A stretch of DNA of 64,000 bases, from contig NZ_CP038228.1 in the NCBI RefSeq assembly GCF_006838285.1, forward strand, positions 62,001 through 126,000. Reading direction: 5' to 3'. A program made the position numbers and the translations under genes. Of the stretch, positions 35,454 to 44,273 are shown one piece after another; within the stretch, counting starts at the first letter, position 1; every line of letters begins with the position of its first letter. Below the pieces are notes generated by a model. That model searched no databases. It was not told where the DNA came from and saw only the letters and a list, made by a program, of their open reading frames with translations. This DNA comes from Xanthomonas translucens pv. cerealis. GTDB lineage: Bacteria; Pseudomonadota; Gammaproteobacteria; Xanthomonadales; Xanthomonadaceae.

Positions 35454-36194
35454 ATGATTAATTCTACAATCCGGATGATCGCCCTTCTTGCAACAGTTTT
35501 TTTTTGTGGAAATGTGCATGCAGGTTGGAGGAGGATTTCCCCGGATCTCATAGAGCTGCGTGGCGATATCGATTCGAATTCAGACGTCGAATATTTCAAG
35601 ATCGCAAAGGACGGTTATTCAAAAATTATCGTCCATAGTCTAGGAGGTTACCCCTTGGTTGCACTTAGAATTGCCGAAGACATTGTTCGGCGCCGTCCGA
35701 TTGAAGTGAAAGTGGATGGTGTATGTCTATCGGCGTGTGCTAGTTATATCGCAATGGCTGCTTCATCGCTGACCGTCGATTGCGGCGCTGTTCTCGGTTG
35801 GCATGGAACGCTGCCGCCTGGGAAAGAAGGAGCTGTTTCGCTGGCGGCGGAGGGTGGGCCCCAAGCGTTGGTGGATAAGTATCGTGATTGGCTGGAGAAG
35901 TTTCATGCGGACGAACACAGTTTTTACAGTCGCGCTGGCGTGGACTATAAAATATTGGAATATGCCAATCAACAAGTGAAAATAATTTCCGGAAAGATGG
36001 ATGAGTACACGTTTGATGAGAAGACAGGGGAATATTCGTATTCTAGTACGCCTTCTGTCTGGGTGCCTCAGCGTGTGACGTTGGAGAAATATGGAGTTGA
36101 TGGTGAGCGGTATTGCCAGAAATATACGGTTAAGATTGTACAGGATGTAATGGAGAAGGCGGGTGTGAAGTCATCATTTGTGCTGGATCAGTAA
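35454..36194 (+). CDS. Secreted ClpP-like protein
   Basis: This 246-residue protein has a signal peptide (MIRMIALLATVFFCGNVHA, cut near residue 24) and then a ClpP/crotonase-type fold: LGGYPLVALRIAEDI, VKVDGVCLSACASYIAMAA with the likely nucleophile Ser in CLSACA, and GAVLGWHG. This is the pattern of predicted periplasmic ClpP-like proteins (COG3904 type). It may process or degrade peptides in the periplasm, or provide protection from the exported peptide. It overlaps the upstream part of the exporter frame by a few codons, so the two are probably coexpressed. Substrate unknown. Confidence 0.72.
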   Translation: MINSTIRMIALLATVFFCGNVHAGWRRISPDLIELRGDIDSNSDVEYFKIAKDGYSKIIVHSLGGYPLVALRIAEDIVRRRPIEVKVDGVCLSACASYIAMAASSLTVDCGAVLGWHGTLPPGKEGAVSLAAEGGPQALVDKYRDWLEKFHADEHSFYSRAGVDYKILEYANQQVKIISGKMDEYTFDEKTGEYSYSSTPSVWVPQRVTLEKYGVDGERYCQKYTVKIVQDVMEKAGVKSSFVLDQ

Positions 36195-36216
36195 GGCGTT
36201 GCGTGGGTATGCATTG

Positions 36217-38319
36217 ATGGATGTCTATTTACAGAGCGAGGCCTCCGAATGCGGCCTGGCTTCATTGGCGATGGTCGCCAGCGGCTATGGTTGTCATGTC
36301 AGTCTCCCGGAAATGCGCCGTTGCTTTCCACTGTCGCTGAAAGGTATTAAGCTCAGTGGTCTTATTCAGATTGCCCAACAACTCGGCTTCTCCACCCGAG
36401 CGCTTCGGCTAGACATGGAGCACTTCGGGCAACTCAAGCTGCCCTGCATTTTGCATTGGGACCTCAACCACTTTGTGGTGCTTGCAAAGGTCGGGAAGTC
36501 AAAATTCACTATACTCGATCCCGCGATAGGGGAGCGAAAGCTGTCGATCCATGAAGTCTCTCAGCACTTTACCGGTGTGGCGCTAGAATTGACCCCCGCT
36601 GCAGAATTCAAGCCGCAGAAGGTGTCCCCTACGATTTCCGCGCGGCAACTCACTGGGCCGATCAATGGATTGTGGAACGCTCTTTTTCAAATATTCCTAC
36701 TGTCGGTTGCGTTACAGGTTTTTGTCGTGCTCGCGCCGTTCTACATGCAATGGGTGGTTGACCAGGCGCTGGTTTCGGCGGATCGCGACCTGTTGGTGGT
36801 ACTCGGTTTGGGTTTCGGATTGGCGCTGCTGCTGCAAGTGGGTATCGGCTTGCTGCGCGGCTGGTCGGTGGTCTATCTGTCCTCCAGGCTCGGATTGCAA
36901 TGGATGAGCAACGTGTTCGCGCACTTGCTCAAATTGCCGCTGGATTTCTTCGAGAAGCGTCATCTGGGCGATGTGACTTCACGCATGTCATCGGTGCAGA
37001 CGATCCAGCACACACTGACCACCAGCTTCGTCGAGGCGATCATCGACGGACTGATGGCAGTGGTCACGCTGGTCTTGATGCTGGTCTATAGCTGCAAGCT
37101 GGCGCTGGTCACGCTGCTGGCGGTAGTACTTTATCTGTGTATTCGGGCAATCGCCTACCGGCCGGTGCGTGATCGCACTGAGCAGCAGCTCGTCGCCGCG
37201 GCCAAGCAGCAGAGCCATTTGCTGGAATCGCTGCGCGGCATGCAGAGCCTGAAAATCGCTGGTGAGGAGCCGCTGCGCCGTTCCACCTACGACAATCTGC
37301 TCAACGAGACAGTCAACCAGGATGTCAAACTGGCGCGGATGTCGCTGGGGTTCAACACGGCCAGCCAGCTGGTGTTCGGCATTGAGCGCATCGCGGTGAT
37401 CTGGATCGGGGCCAGGCTGGCGCTGGACAATGTGTTCTCGGTCGGCATGCTGGTCGCCTACCTGGCCTACAAGGATCAGTTCGCCATGCGCGTGAGTGGC
37501 CTGATCGACAAGTGGGTCGAGTTCCGCATGCTGCGCCTGCATGGCGAGCGGTTGGCGGATATCGTGCTGACGCCGCCCGAGGACGACCACGCGCTGCCCG
37601 AGGCGTTGCCTCCGGCCGAGCCGCGCATCGAGGTCGAGGGGCTGTCGTTTCGCTACGCCGCGGGCGAGCCGTGGGTCGTCAAGGAGTGCAGTTTCGCGAT
37701 CGAGCCAGGCGAGTCGGTGGCGATCATCGGTGCATCCGGTTGCGGCAAGACGACGCTGGTCAAACTGCTGCTGGGATTGCTCAAGCCGAGCGAAGGGACA
37801 ATCCGCATCGGTGGTCACGATCTACATAAGCTAGGGCCGCGAAACGTGCGCGCGATCGTCGGTGCGGTGATGCAGGACGATCAATTGTTCGCCGGCAGCA
37901 TCGCCGACAACATCGGGTTCTTCGATCCCGATTTCGACCTGGAACGGGTCGAGGCGGCGGCACGGTTGGCGGCGGTGCATGAGGATATTGCCGCGATGCC
38001 GATGGGCTATCACAGCCTGATCGGCGACATGGGCAGTTCGCTGTCCGGCGGGCAGAAGCAGCGGGTGATCCTGGCGCGTGCGCTGTACCGGCAACCGAAG
38101 CTGCTGTTCCTGGATGAGGCCACCAGCCATCTGGATGTGTTGCGCGAGCGTCTGGTCAACGACGCGGTGAAGCAGTTGAAGCTGACCAAGGTGATCGTTG
38201 CGCATCGGCCGGAAACCATCGCCAGTGCCGACCGCGTGTTGGTGATGGAACAGGGGCGCATCGTGCAGGAACTACGGCCACAGACATCACCTGCCGAAGT
38301 GACAACAGCCAGCGCCTGA
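36217..38319 (+). CDS. C39-peptidase ABC exporter for double-glycine peptides
   Basis: This 700-residue protein has an N-terminal C39 peptidase domain with the triad Cys12 (SECGLAS), His85 (LNHFVVL) and Asp101 (LDPAIG), a six-helix membrane domain about 150-430, and a nucleotide-binding domain with Walker A GASGCGKTT near 505, signature LSGGQKQR near 609 and Walker B LLFLDEATS near 630. It cuts leaders after Gly-Gly and exports the cores, with the HlyD adaptor and TolC. ATG 36217 is preferred because MDVYLQSEASECGLAS is the usual C39 start. The 5' part looks more AT-rich than the GC-rich 3' part. Confidence 0.94.
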   Translation: MDVYLQSEASECGLASLAMVASGYGCHVSLPEMRRCFPLSLKGIKLSGLIQIAQQLGFSTRALRLDMEHFGQLKLPCILHWDLNHFVVLAKVGKSKFTILDPAIGERKLSIHEVSQHFTGVALELTPAAEFKPQKVSPTISARQLTGPINGLWNALFQIFLLSVALQVFVVLAPFYMQWVVDQALVSADRDLLVVLGLGFGLALLLQVGIGLLRGWSVVYLSSRLGLQWMSNVFAHLLKLPLDFFEKRHLGDVTSRMSSVQTIQHTLTTSFVEAIIDGLMAVVTLVLMLVYSCKLALVTLLAVVLYLCIRAIAYRPVRDRTEQQLVAAAKQQSHLLESLRGMQSLKIAGEEPLRRSTYDNLLNETVNQDVKLARMSLGFNTASQLVFGIERIAVIWIGARLALDNVFSVGMLVAYLAYKDQFAMRVSGLIDKWVEFRMLRLHGERLADIVLTPPEDDHALPEALPPAEPRIEVEGLSFRYAAGEPWVVKECSFAIEPGESVAIIGASGCGKTTLVKLLLGLLKPSEGTIRIGGHDLHKLGPRNVRAIVGAVMQDDQLFAGSIADNIGFFDPDFDLERVEAAARLAAVHEDIAAMPMGYHSLIGDMGSSLSGGQKQRVILARALYRQPKLLFLDEATSHLDVLRERLVNDAVKQLKLTKVIVAHRPETIASADRVLVMEQGRIVQELRPQTSPAEVTTASA

Positions 38320-38465
38320 CTGTCGCTATCGGTTGTCTAGGACGCGTCAGCGGATTCGAGCGAGACAAAAGATCCTGCCGATTCGGGTGCCGCGAGCCAG
38401 GAATGAACACGTAAAAAGCAACGCCGCGGGATGTACGCCGCAGCGCTGCCGGCACCGCAGACCCT

Positions 38466-38726
38466 TCAGGCCAGACGCTTACCCATCGGCAGCGGCAGGC
38501 TTTCGTGCTCGCTCTGGTTCAGCTTGGAGGGCTTGCCGGTCAGCAGCACGTAGGCATCGACGCCGGTGAGTTCGGCAATCTTCAGCAAATGCCGGGCATT
38601 GGGGACGGAACGATTGTTCTCCCAGTGACCCAGGGTGCTATGCGCCACGCCCAGCAGGGCCGCCAGTTCGCGCAGCGTGAAACCGGCATTGCGCCGCGCC
38701 TGCATCAATCGCACACCTATATCCAC
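38466..38726 (-). CDS. Xre-family helix-turn-helix regulator (right flank of island)
   Basis: This 86-residue protein has the HTH MQARRNAGFTLRELAALLGVAHSTLGHWENNR followed by HLLKIAELTGVDAYVLLTGK. The GTG start at 38726 has GAGGTG just upstream; the in-frame extension to 38783 adds an N-terminus unlike the family. It is convergent with the exporter gene and resembles the left-flank regulator in design. It could regulate the island or be unrelated to it. Confidence 0.8.
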   Translation of the reverse strand: MDIGVRLMQARRNAGFTLRELAALLGVAHSTLGHWENNRSVPNARHLLKIAELTGVDAYVLLTGKPSKLNQSEHESLPLPMGKRLA

Positions 38727-38910
38727 GGGACACCTCAGAGCGGCATGTTGGCACCGCGTCCCCCCGAGCATAGTGGATGTCATTGCCTTGCATCAAGCGG
38801 ACAGTGAGTGGACAAGCCCAGGACAGCGCCGGCGCGGCGGACGCCGGCCCGGCGCGGTCGCGGGACGGGCTGCTAGAATTGGCTGTCTCCTCCCGCCGTG
38901 TCCCACCGCC

Positions 38911-39108
38911 ATGAGCCATAACGCCACCGCGCCCGCCAATACAGAGACGCGCTACAACGTGCACCGCGCCGACCTGCCGCTGAGCTGCCCGACCCCGGAG
39001 ATGGCGCTGTGGAACTCGCACCCGCGGGTCTATCTGCCGCTGGAGGAAGAACCCAGCCACGAGGCCAAGTGTCCCTACTGCGGAGCGGTCTTCGTGCTGG
39101 TCGACTGA
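38911..39108 (+). CDS. Small zinc-finger domain protein (CHCC type)
   Basis: This 65-residue protein ends in HEAKCPYCGAVFVLVD, a CxxC metal site of the NDUFS6-like CHCC zinc-finger family; an earlier Cys (LSCPTPEM) and His (NSHPRV) complete the set. It is common in gammaproteobacteria next to LPS core genes and has no known function. It lies 11 bp upstream of the glycosyltransferase gene and is likely cotranscribed. Confidence 0.85.
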   Translation: MSHNATAPANTETRYNVHRADLPLSCPTPEMALWNSHPRVYLPLEEEPSHEAKCPYCGAVFVLVD

Positions 39109-39119
39109 CCGCCGGGTCG

Positions 39120-40232
39120 ATGCACCGCCTGACCGTGGTGCAGCTGCTGCCGGCGCTGGAGTCCGGCGGCGTCGAACGCTCCACCCTGGAAATCGCCGCG
39201 GCGCTGGTCGCCGCCGGACACCGCGCGCTGGTGGTGTCGGCCGGCGGCCGCCTGCTGCCGGCGCTGGCGCAGACCGGTGCCGAGCACATCGCCCTGGACA
39301 TCGGCCGCAAGTCGCTGCTGAGCCTGCGCCACGTGCCGGCATTGCGCCGGCTGTTCGTGCGCGAGGGGGTGGACATCGTGCACGCGCGCTCGCGGCTGCC
39401 GGCCTGGCTGGGCTGGCACGCGCTGCGCGGGCTGCCGGCGGCGCAGCGGCCGCGCTTCGTCACCACCGTGCACGGGCTCAATTCGCCGAGCCGCTACAGC
39501 GCGATCATGGCCCGCGGCGAACGGGTGATCTGCGTGTCGGCCACGGTGCGGGACTACGTGCTGCGCCACTACCCGCACACCGACCCGGCGCGCTTGCGGG
39601 TGATCCCGCGCGGCATCGACCCGGCGCAGTTCCCGCGCCGTGCGCAGCCCGATCCGGCCGCGCGCGCCTGGGCCGCGACGCTGGCGCCGGCCACGGCGGG
39701 CGGCGGTCCTCTGCTGCTGTTGCCGGGGCGCGGCACCCGCCTGAAGGGCCACGCCGACGCATTGCGTCTGCTCGCCGCGCTGCGTGCCGACGGCCGCGAC
39801 GCACGGCTGTGGCTGCCGGGCGCGCGCGAGACCGGGCGCGAGGCCTACCTGCAGGAGCTGGAGGCCGAAGCCGCGGCGCTGGGCATCGCCGACGCGGTGG
39901 CGTTCACTGCGCCTACCGCGCGCATCGCCGAGGCCTATGCCGCCAGCGATCTGGTGCTGCAGTTGTCGCGCAAGCCCGAAGCGTTCGGCCGCACCGTGGT
40001 CGAAGCGCTGGCGGTGGGGCGGCCGGTGCTGGGCTGGGCGCACGGCGGCGTCGGCGAACTGCTGGCGCAGCTGCAGCCGTCCGGTGCGGTTGCGGCGTTC
40101 GATCCGGTGGCCCTGCACGCGGCGGCGACGCGCCTGCTGGCGCAACCGCCGGCATCACCGGCACAGATTCCCTACACGCTGCAGGCGATGCAGCACGCGA
40201 CCCTGGCGGTGTATGACGAACTCAGGTCCTGA
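39120..40232 (+). CDS. GT4-family glycosyltransferase, LPS core-type
   Basis: This 370-residue GT-B glycosyltransferase has an N-terminal acceptor domain (LLPALESGGVERSTLEIAAAL) and a C-terminal donor domain with the GT4 E-x7-E signature in KPEAFGRTVVEALAVGRPV. It probably adds a sugar to the LPS core or a related glycan. It overlaps the next gene by 20 bases, and LpxL and WaaA genes follow. The exact sugar cannot be read from sequence. Confidence 0.85.
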   Translation: MHRLTVVQLLPALESGGVERSTLEIAAALVAAGHRALVVSAGGRLLPALAQTGAEHIALDIGRKSLLSLRHVPALRRLFVREGVDIVHARSRLPAWLGWHALRGLPAAQRPRFVTTVHGLNSPSRYSAIMARGERVICVSATVRDYVLRHYPHTDPARLRVIPRGIDPAQFPRRAQPDPAARAWAATLAPATAGGGPLLLLPGRGTRLKGHADALRLLAALRADGRDARLWLPGARETGREAYLQELEAEAAALGIADAVAFTAPTARIAEAYAASDLVLQLSRKPEAFGRTVVEALAVGRPVLGWAHGGVGELLAQLQPSGAVAAFDPVALHAAATRLLAQPPASPAQIPYTLQAMQHATLAVYDELRS

Positions 40233-41685
40233 TTCCTCCCTGCCTGCGCCGCTGTCGCCGGTGTGCAGCGAACGCTGGGCGCCGGTGTGGGTGCTGACGT
40301 TCGTGGCGCTGTGGCCGGCCCCGGGTCTGGCCGCGAGCGTGCTCGCGCTGGGCGCGCTGGCGACCCTGGTGCAACTGCTGCACAGCCGCTTCCGCGGTGG
40401 CGCCAGCCTGCTCAGCGGCCCGGCGTGGGCGCTGACCACACTGCTGTTCCTGAGCTACTGGCTGCCGCAGCCGCTGTCGGCGCTGGACGCGGTGGACGTG
40501 CCGCTGGCCTTGCGCGAATCGGCGGTGGACCTGCGTTTCCTGCCGTTCCTGTGGCTGGTGGCGATGGCGGTGGCGACGCCAGGCGCGCGCAGCACCACCT
40601 TCGACGGGCTGGCGGTCATCGCCGCGCTCTGGACCGTGGATGCGCTGGCGCAGGCGCTGTGCGGCACCAGCCCGCTGTTCTGGTCGATGGACCAGCTGAA
40701 GTGGGCGATCAGTCACCACGGCCTTTGCACGCCGCAGGAAATCGCCCTGGCCGACCGCCTCAGCGGCGTGTTCGGGCCGTGCAACCTCAAGTTCGGCCAG
40801 GTCCTGGCCAGCCTGTCGCCGTTCCTGCTGTTCGCGGCCGGGCGTCGCGGCGGCGCGTGGGGCTGGCTGCTCGCCGCGGCGGCGGTGGGCGTGGTGCTGG
40901 TGCTGGCCGGATCGCGCGCGTCGTGGATCACCTATGCGCTGGTGCTGCTGCTGTCGGGCTGGCGGCTGCTGGGCTTGCGCCGGATGCTGGCGCTTGGCGT
41001 GGCCGCGGTGCTGGTCGCGGGCCTGCTCGGCGCGCTCTCGCCGCAGGTGCGCGAACGCTTCTCGCGCACCACGCTGGCGCTGAGCGGACGCCCGGCCGAC
41101 GTGAACGCGGCATTGGCCGGGCGCACCCAGATCTGGGACGCCTCCTGGTGCATGATCCGCCAGCATCCGTTCAATGGGGTCGGCGTGCGCGGCTTCCGCG
41201 AAGCCTATGTCGCCTGCGATCCGGATCCGGCGCACGAGGGTGCCTGGGGCCGCGAGCCGGCCTTCCATGCCCACCAGATCGTGCTGGAAGTGCTCAGCGA
41301 GACCGGCGCGATCGGTTTGCTGCTGTGGCTGGCCGGTGCCGCGCAGGCGTGGCGCGCGTGGCGCTACGCCTCGCCGCAGGCGCGCGAGCGGGCGCGGCCG
41401 GCGCTGCTGGCGCTGCTGGCGACGGTGTTCCCGTTCAACACCCACCTGGCGTTCTATTCGTCGTTCTGGGGCTCGCTGGCGCTGATGCTGGTGGGGCTGT
41501 ATGTCGGCGCGCTGCTGGCCGAGGAGGGTGACGCGGAGGGCGCTGCGGGGACTGTTTTGCCTGCTGCCTTAGCCCCTCTCCCACCGGGAGATGGGTTGGG
41601 GGGAGGATCCTGCGCGCAGCGTCTCGCGGAATTGGAGCGCGCCAGGCTACGCCCGTCCGCATATCGCGCTCAGTCGCGTTCGTAG
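40213..41685 (+). CDS. O-antigen ligase-like (WaaL/Wzy) membrane protein
   Basis: This 490-residue polytopic membrane protein has about ten to twelve hydrophobic segments and the Wzy_C/O-antigen ligase region with GSRASWITY, the RTQIWDASWCMIRQHPFNGVG stretch in the large periplasmic loop and HAHQIVLEVLSETGAIG. It would join glycan to lipid A-core or polymerise it. The start overlaps the glycosyltransferase. The last 40 or so codons run through a REP-type repeat (PAALAPLPPGDGLGGG) and overlap the convergent lpxL end by 16 bases, so the tail is probably not part of the original protein. Confidence 0.82.
   Translation: MTNSGPDSSLPAPLSPVCSERWAPVWVLTFVALWPAPGLAASVLALGALATLVQLLHSRFRGGASLLSGPAWALTTLLFLSYWLPQPLSALDAVDVPLALRESAVDLRFLPFLWLVAMAVATPGARSTTFDGLAVIAALWTVDALAQALCGTSPLFWSMDQLKWAISHHGLCTPQEIALADRLSGVFGPCNLKFGQVLASLSPFLLFAAGRRGGAWGWLLAAAAVGVVLVLAGSRASWITYALVLLLSGWRLLGLRRMLALGVAAVLVAGLLGALSPQVRERFSRTTLALSGRPADVNAALAGRTQIWDASWCMIRQHPFNGVGVRGFREAYVACDPDPAHEGAWGREPAFHAHQIVLEVLSETGAIGLLLWLAGAAQAWRAWRYASPQARERARPALLALLATVFPFNTHLAFYSSFWGSLALMLVGLYVGALLAEEGDAEGAAGTVLPAALAPLPPGDGLGGGSCAQRLAELERARLRPSAYRAQSRS
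41571..41606. repeat. REP-like palindrome inside the 3' end of the ligase gene
   Basis: AGCCCCTCTCCC, then ACC, then GGGAGATGGGTT; the same family as at 20768-20899. Confidence 0.6.
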
Positions 41686-42614
41686 AACGCGCTGCGGCCC
41701 TCGGGCTGGCGTTTGAAGCGGCGGTGGATCCATAAGTATTGCGCCGGCGCCTCGCGCACCATGGCCTCGATCGCGGCATTGACCCGCGCGGTGTCGGCGA
41801 CCATGTCCTGCGACGGGAAGTCTTGCAGCGGCGGGGCGATGCGCAGCACGTAGTCGGCGCCTTCGCGGCGGTGGAAATACGGCACCACCGCGCAGCCGGT
41901 CAGCCGCGCCAACTGGTGGGTGGCGGTGATGGTGGAGGCGGGCATGCCGAAGAACGGCACGAACACCGTGTCCTTGCCGCGCATGTCCTGGTCCGGCGCG
42001 TACCACAGCAAGCCGCCGCGCTTGAGGTGGCGCACGCTGCCGCGCAGGTCTTCGTTGGCGAACATGGCGATGGCGTAGCGCAGGCGGCCGCGCTTGACCG
42101 CCCATTCGAACACCGGGTTGCGGTGGCGGCGGTACATGCCGGCCAGCGGCACGTACTGGCACAGCAGGCGGCCGCACATCTCCAGGGTCATGAAATGGCC
42201 CGACACCAACAGCACGCCGCGGCCCTGCGCCTGCAGCGCACGCAGGTGCTCCAGGCCCTCGATGCGGGTGCGGCGGCGGATCGGGCCGAGGCTGCCCCAC
42301 CAGGCGCGCGCGAACTCGAACACGCCCACCCCCAGCGCATCGAAGCTGTCGTGCAGCAGGCGCGTGCGCCAAGCCTCGCTCTGTGCGGGGAAGCACAGTT
42401 TCAGGTTGGTCTCGGCGGCATGGCGGCGGGTGCCGGCCAGGCGCAGCGCCAGCCAACCGACGCCGCGGCCGAGCGCGCGTTGCAGCAGCCAGGGCAGCCG
42501 CGCGGCAGCCACGGCGATGCCGAGCAGCAGCCAGGTCGGCCAGTGCTTCGGCGAGCACGGCGGCGGCGCGACCGTGGTGGCGGCGGACGGAAGAGTGGGG
42601 GCGGAATCGGACAT
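41670..42614 (-). CDS. lpxL: Lipid A late acyltransferase (LpxL/HtrB family)
   Basis: This 314-residue protein has an N-terminal membrane anchor (WPTWLLLGIAVAAARLPWLLQ) and the lysophospholipid-acyltransferase catalytic motif HFMTLE (H-x4-E). Downstream are RRHRNPVFEWAVKRGR and YAPDQDMRGKDTVFVPFFG, typical of LpxL. It moves a lauroyl or similar chain from acyl-ACP to Kdo2-lipid A. Its placement beside waaA, which makes the Kdo2 acceptor, fits. It is divergent from waaA. Confidence 0.92.
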   Translation of the reverse strand: MSDSAPTLPSAATTVAPPPCSPKHWPTWLLLGIAVAAARLPWLLQRALGRGVGWLALRLAGTRRHAAETNLKLCFPAQSEAWRTRLLHDSFDALGVGVFEFARAWWGSLGPIRRRTRIEGLEHLRALQAQGRGVLLVSGHFMTLEMCGRLLCQYVPLAGMYRRHRNPVFEWAVKRGRLRYAIAMFANEDLRGSVRHLKRGGLLWYAPDQDMRGKDTVFVPFFGMPASTITATHQLARLTGCAVVPYFHRREGADYVLRIAPPLQDFPSQDMVADTARVNAAIEAMVREAPAQYLWIHRRFKRQPEGRSAFYERD

Positions 42615-42685
42615 GCGCCAAGTTTAGCCGGGCATGGGCGCGGCGGCGTCGCCTGGCGGCGGCGCGCGCGCGTTATGCTTTCGCG

Positions 42686-44005
42686 ATGCGCAACGATTTC
42701 ATCGAGCGGCTGCTGCGCGGCCTGTACTCGGCCGTGCTGTACATGCTGTTGCCGGTCACCGTCTATCACCTGGTCTGGCGCGGGTTCCGCGTGCGCCAGT
42801 ACTTCCAGCGCTGGGACGAGCGCTACGCCTCGTATCCGCAGGCGCGCGGGCGGCCGCGGGTGTGGCTGCACGCGGTGTCGGTGGGCGAGGTCAACGTCGC
42901 CGCGCCGGTGGTCAACGCGCTGCGCGCGCAGCGCCCGGACATCCGCTGGGTGATCACCACCATCACCCCGACCGGGTCGGAGCGGGTGCGCGCGCTGTGG
43001 GGCGATGCGCTGGACCACGTCTACCTGCCGTACGACGTGCCGGGCAGCGTCGGCCGCTTCCTGCAGCATTTCCGCCCGAGCCTGGCGCTGATCCTGGAAA
43101 CCGAGCTATGGCCGAACATGCTGTTCGGCTGCCGCGACCGCAACATCCCGGTCTATGTGCTCAATGCGCGGCTGTCGGCGCGCTCGCTGCGCGGCTACCG
43201 CCTGCTGCGACCGTTGATCGGGCGCGCGCTGCGCACGGTGACCTGCGTGGCGGCGCAGTCGCAGGCCGATGCCGAGCGCTTCATCGAGCTCGGCGCCGAT
43301 CCGCAGCAGGTGCGCGCGCTGGGCAACCTGAAGTTCGATATCGCTGTGCCCGCGCAGTTGCCGCAGTTCGTTGCCGCGTTCGGCGAACGCGTGGCCGCGG
43401 CGCGGCCGGTGTGGATCGCCGCCAGCACCCATGAGGGCGAAGAGGCGGCGGTGATCGAGATGCACCGGCAACTGCGCCGGCACTGGCCGGATCTGCTGCT
43501 GCTGTGGGCGCCGCGCCATCCGGAACGCTTCGCCAGGGTCGAGGCGCTGGCGCGCGACCAGGGCTGGCGCGTGGTCACGCGTCGCCAGCAGCAGTGGCCC
43601 GGCGCCGAGGACAGCGTGTTCGTGATCGATACGCTGGGCGAATTGATGATGTTCTACGCCTGCGCCCAGGTCGCCTTCGTCGGCGGCAGCCTGCAGCCGA
43701 TCGGCGGGCACAACCTGCTGGAACCGGCCGCGGTCGGCACGCCGGCGGTGAGCGGGCCGCACCTGCACAATTTCGCCGAGATCTCGCGGCGCATGCGCGA
43801 GGCCGGGGCGGTGGCGATCTGCGAGGACGCCGCGGCGGTGTGCGCGGCGCTGCGCGAGCTGCTGGGCGATGCGGCCGCGCGCGCGCGCATGGCCGAAGCC
43901 GGCTGCGCGCTGGTCGCCAATGGCCGCGGCGCGCTGCAGCGGGCGCTGCAGCTGATCGCCGAGCATCTGCCGCCGGTGGCGCACGATGCGCAGGCGGACG
44001 AGTAG
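42686..44005 (+). CDS. waaA: 3-deoxy-D-manno-octulosonic acid transferase WaaA
   Basis: This 439-residue inner-membrane-anchored GT-B enzyme adds Kdo to lipid IVA from CMP-Kdo. Family features are HAVSVGEVNVAAPVV near residue 60, the N-terminal GT30 patterns TTITPTGSERV, VYLPYDVPG and ETELWPN, then AASTHEGEE and GGSLQPIGGHNLLEPAAVGTPAVSGPH. An N-terminal hydrophobic anchor follows MRNDFIERLLRG. Its neighbour lpxL uses its product. Confidence 0.95.
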   Translation: MRNDFIERLLRGLYSAVLYMLLPVTVYHLVWRGFRVRQYFQRWDERYASYPQARGRPRVWLHAVSVGEVNVAAPVVNALRAQRPDIRWVITTITPTGSERVRALWGDALDHVYLPYDVPGSVGRFLQHFRPSLALILETELWPNMLFGCRDRNIPVYVLNARLSARSLRGYRLLRPLIGRALRTVTCVAAQSQADAERFIELGADPQQVRALGNLKFDIAVPAQLPQFVAAFGERVAAARPVWIAASTHEGEEAAVIEMHRQLRRHWPDLLLLWAPRHPERFARVEALARDQGWRVVTRRQQQWPGAEDSVFVIDTLGELMMFYACAQVAFVGGSLQPIGGHNLLEPAAVGTPAVSGPHLHNFAEISRRMREAGAVAICEDAAAVCAALRELLGDAAARARMAEAGCALVANGRGALQRALQLIAEHLPPVAHDAQADE

Positions 44006-44095
44006 GGCGTTTCGACGCAGGTATCGCAGTTGGCGGGGTGTGGTGGGGTCGGCTTCGGGTGGCCTCGGGCCATCAGGCGCGACGGCTTTACCGGT

Positions 44096-44135
44096 GAAGT
44101 CCGTCGCGACTGAAGTCGCTCCCACAAGTGGCCTC
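44096..44135. repeat. Single REP-like copy related to the 115-bp family
   Basis: GTCGCGACTGAAGTCGCTCCCACAA matches the middle palindrome of the repeats at 4961-5216. It lies in the gap between waaA and convergent tolC (44006-44273), which otherwise holds only the tolC terminator. Confidence 0.65.
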
Positions 44136-44214
44136 GTCTTGATCGAAGATGCCTGGCTTGATCGAAGGTTCCACTGCCACGCGGCGTCCCTCTGCAATTC
44201 GGTCGCTCCCATGC

Positions 44215-44243
44215 AAAAACGGCGGACCCGAAGGCCCGCCGTT
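44215..44243 (-). terminator. Terminator of the tolC unit
   Basis: On the minus strand AACGGCGG pairs with CCGCCGTT around a 10-base loop and is followed by a T run. It lies about 30 bp after the tolC stop. Confidence 0.85.
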
Positions 44244-44273
44244 CGCGGTGTCGCGCCGACGCCGGCGCCAGCG

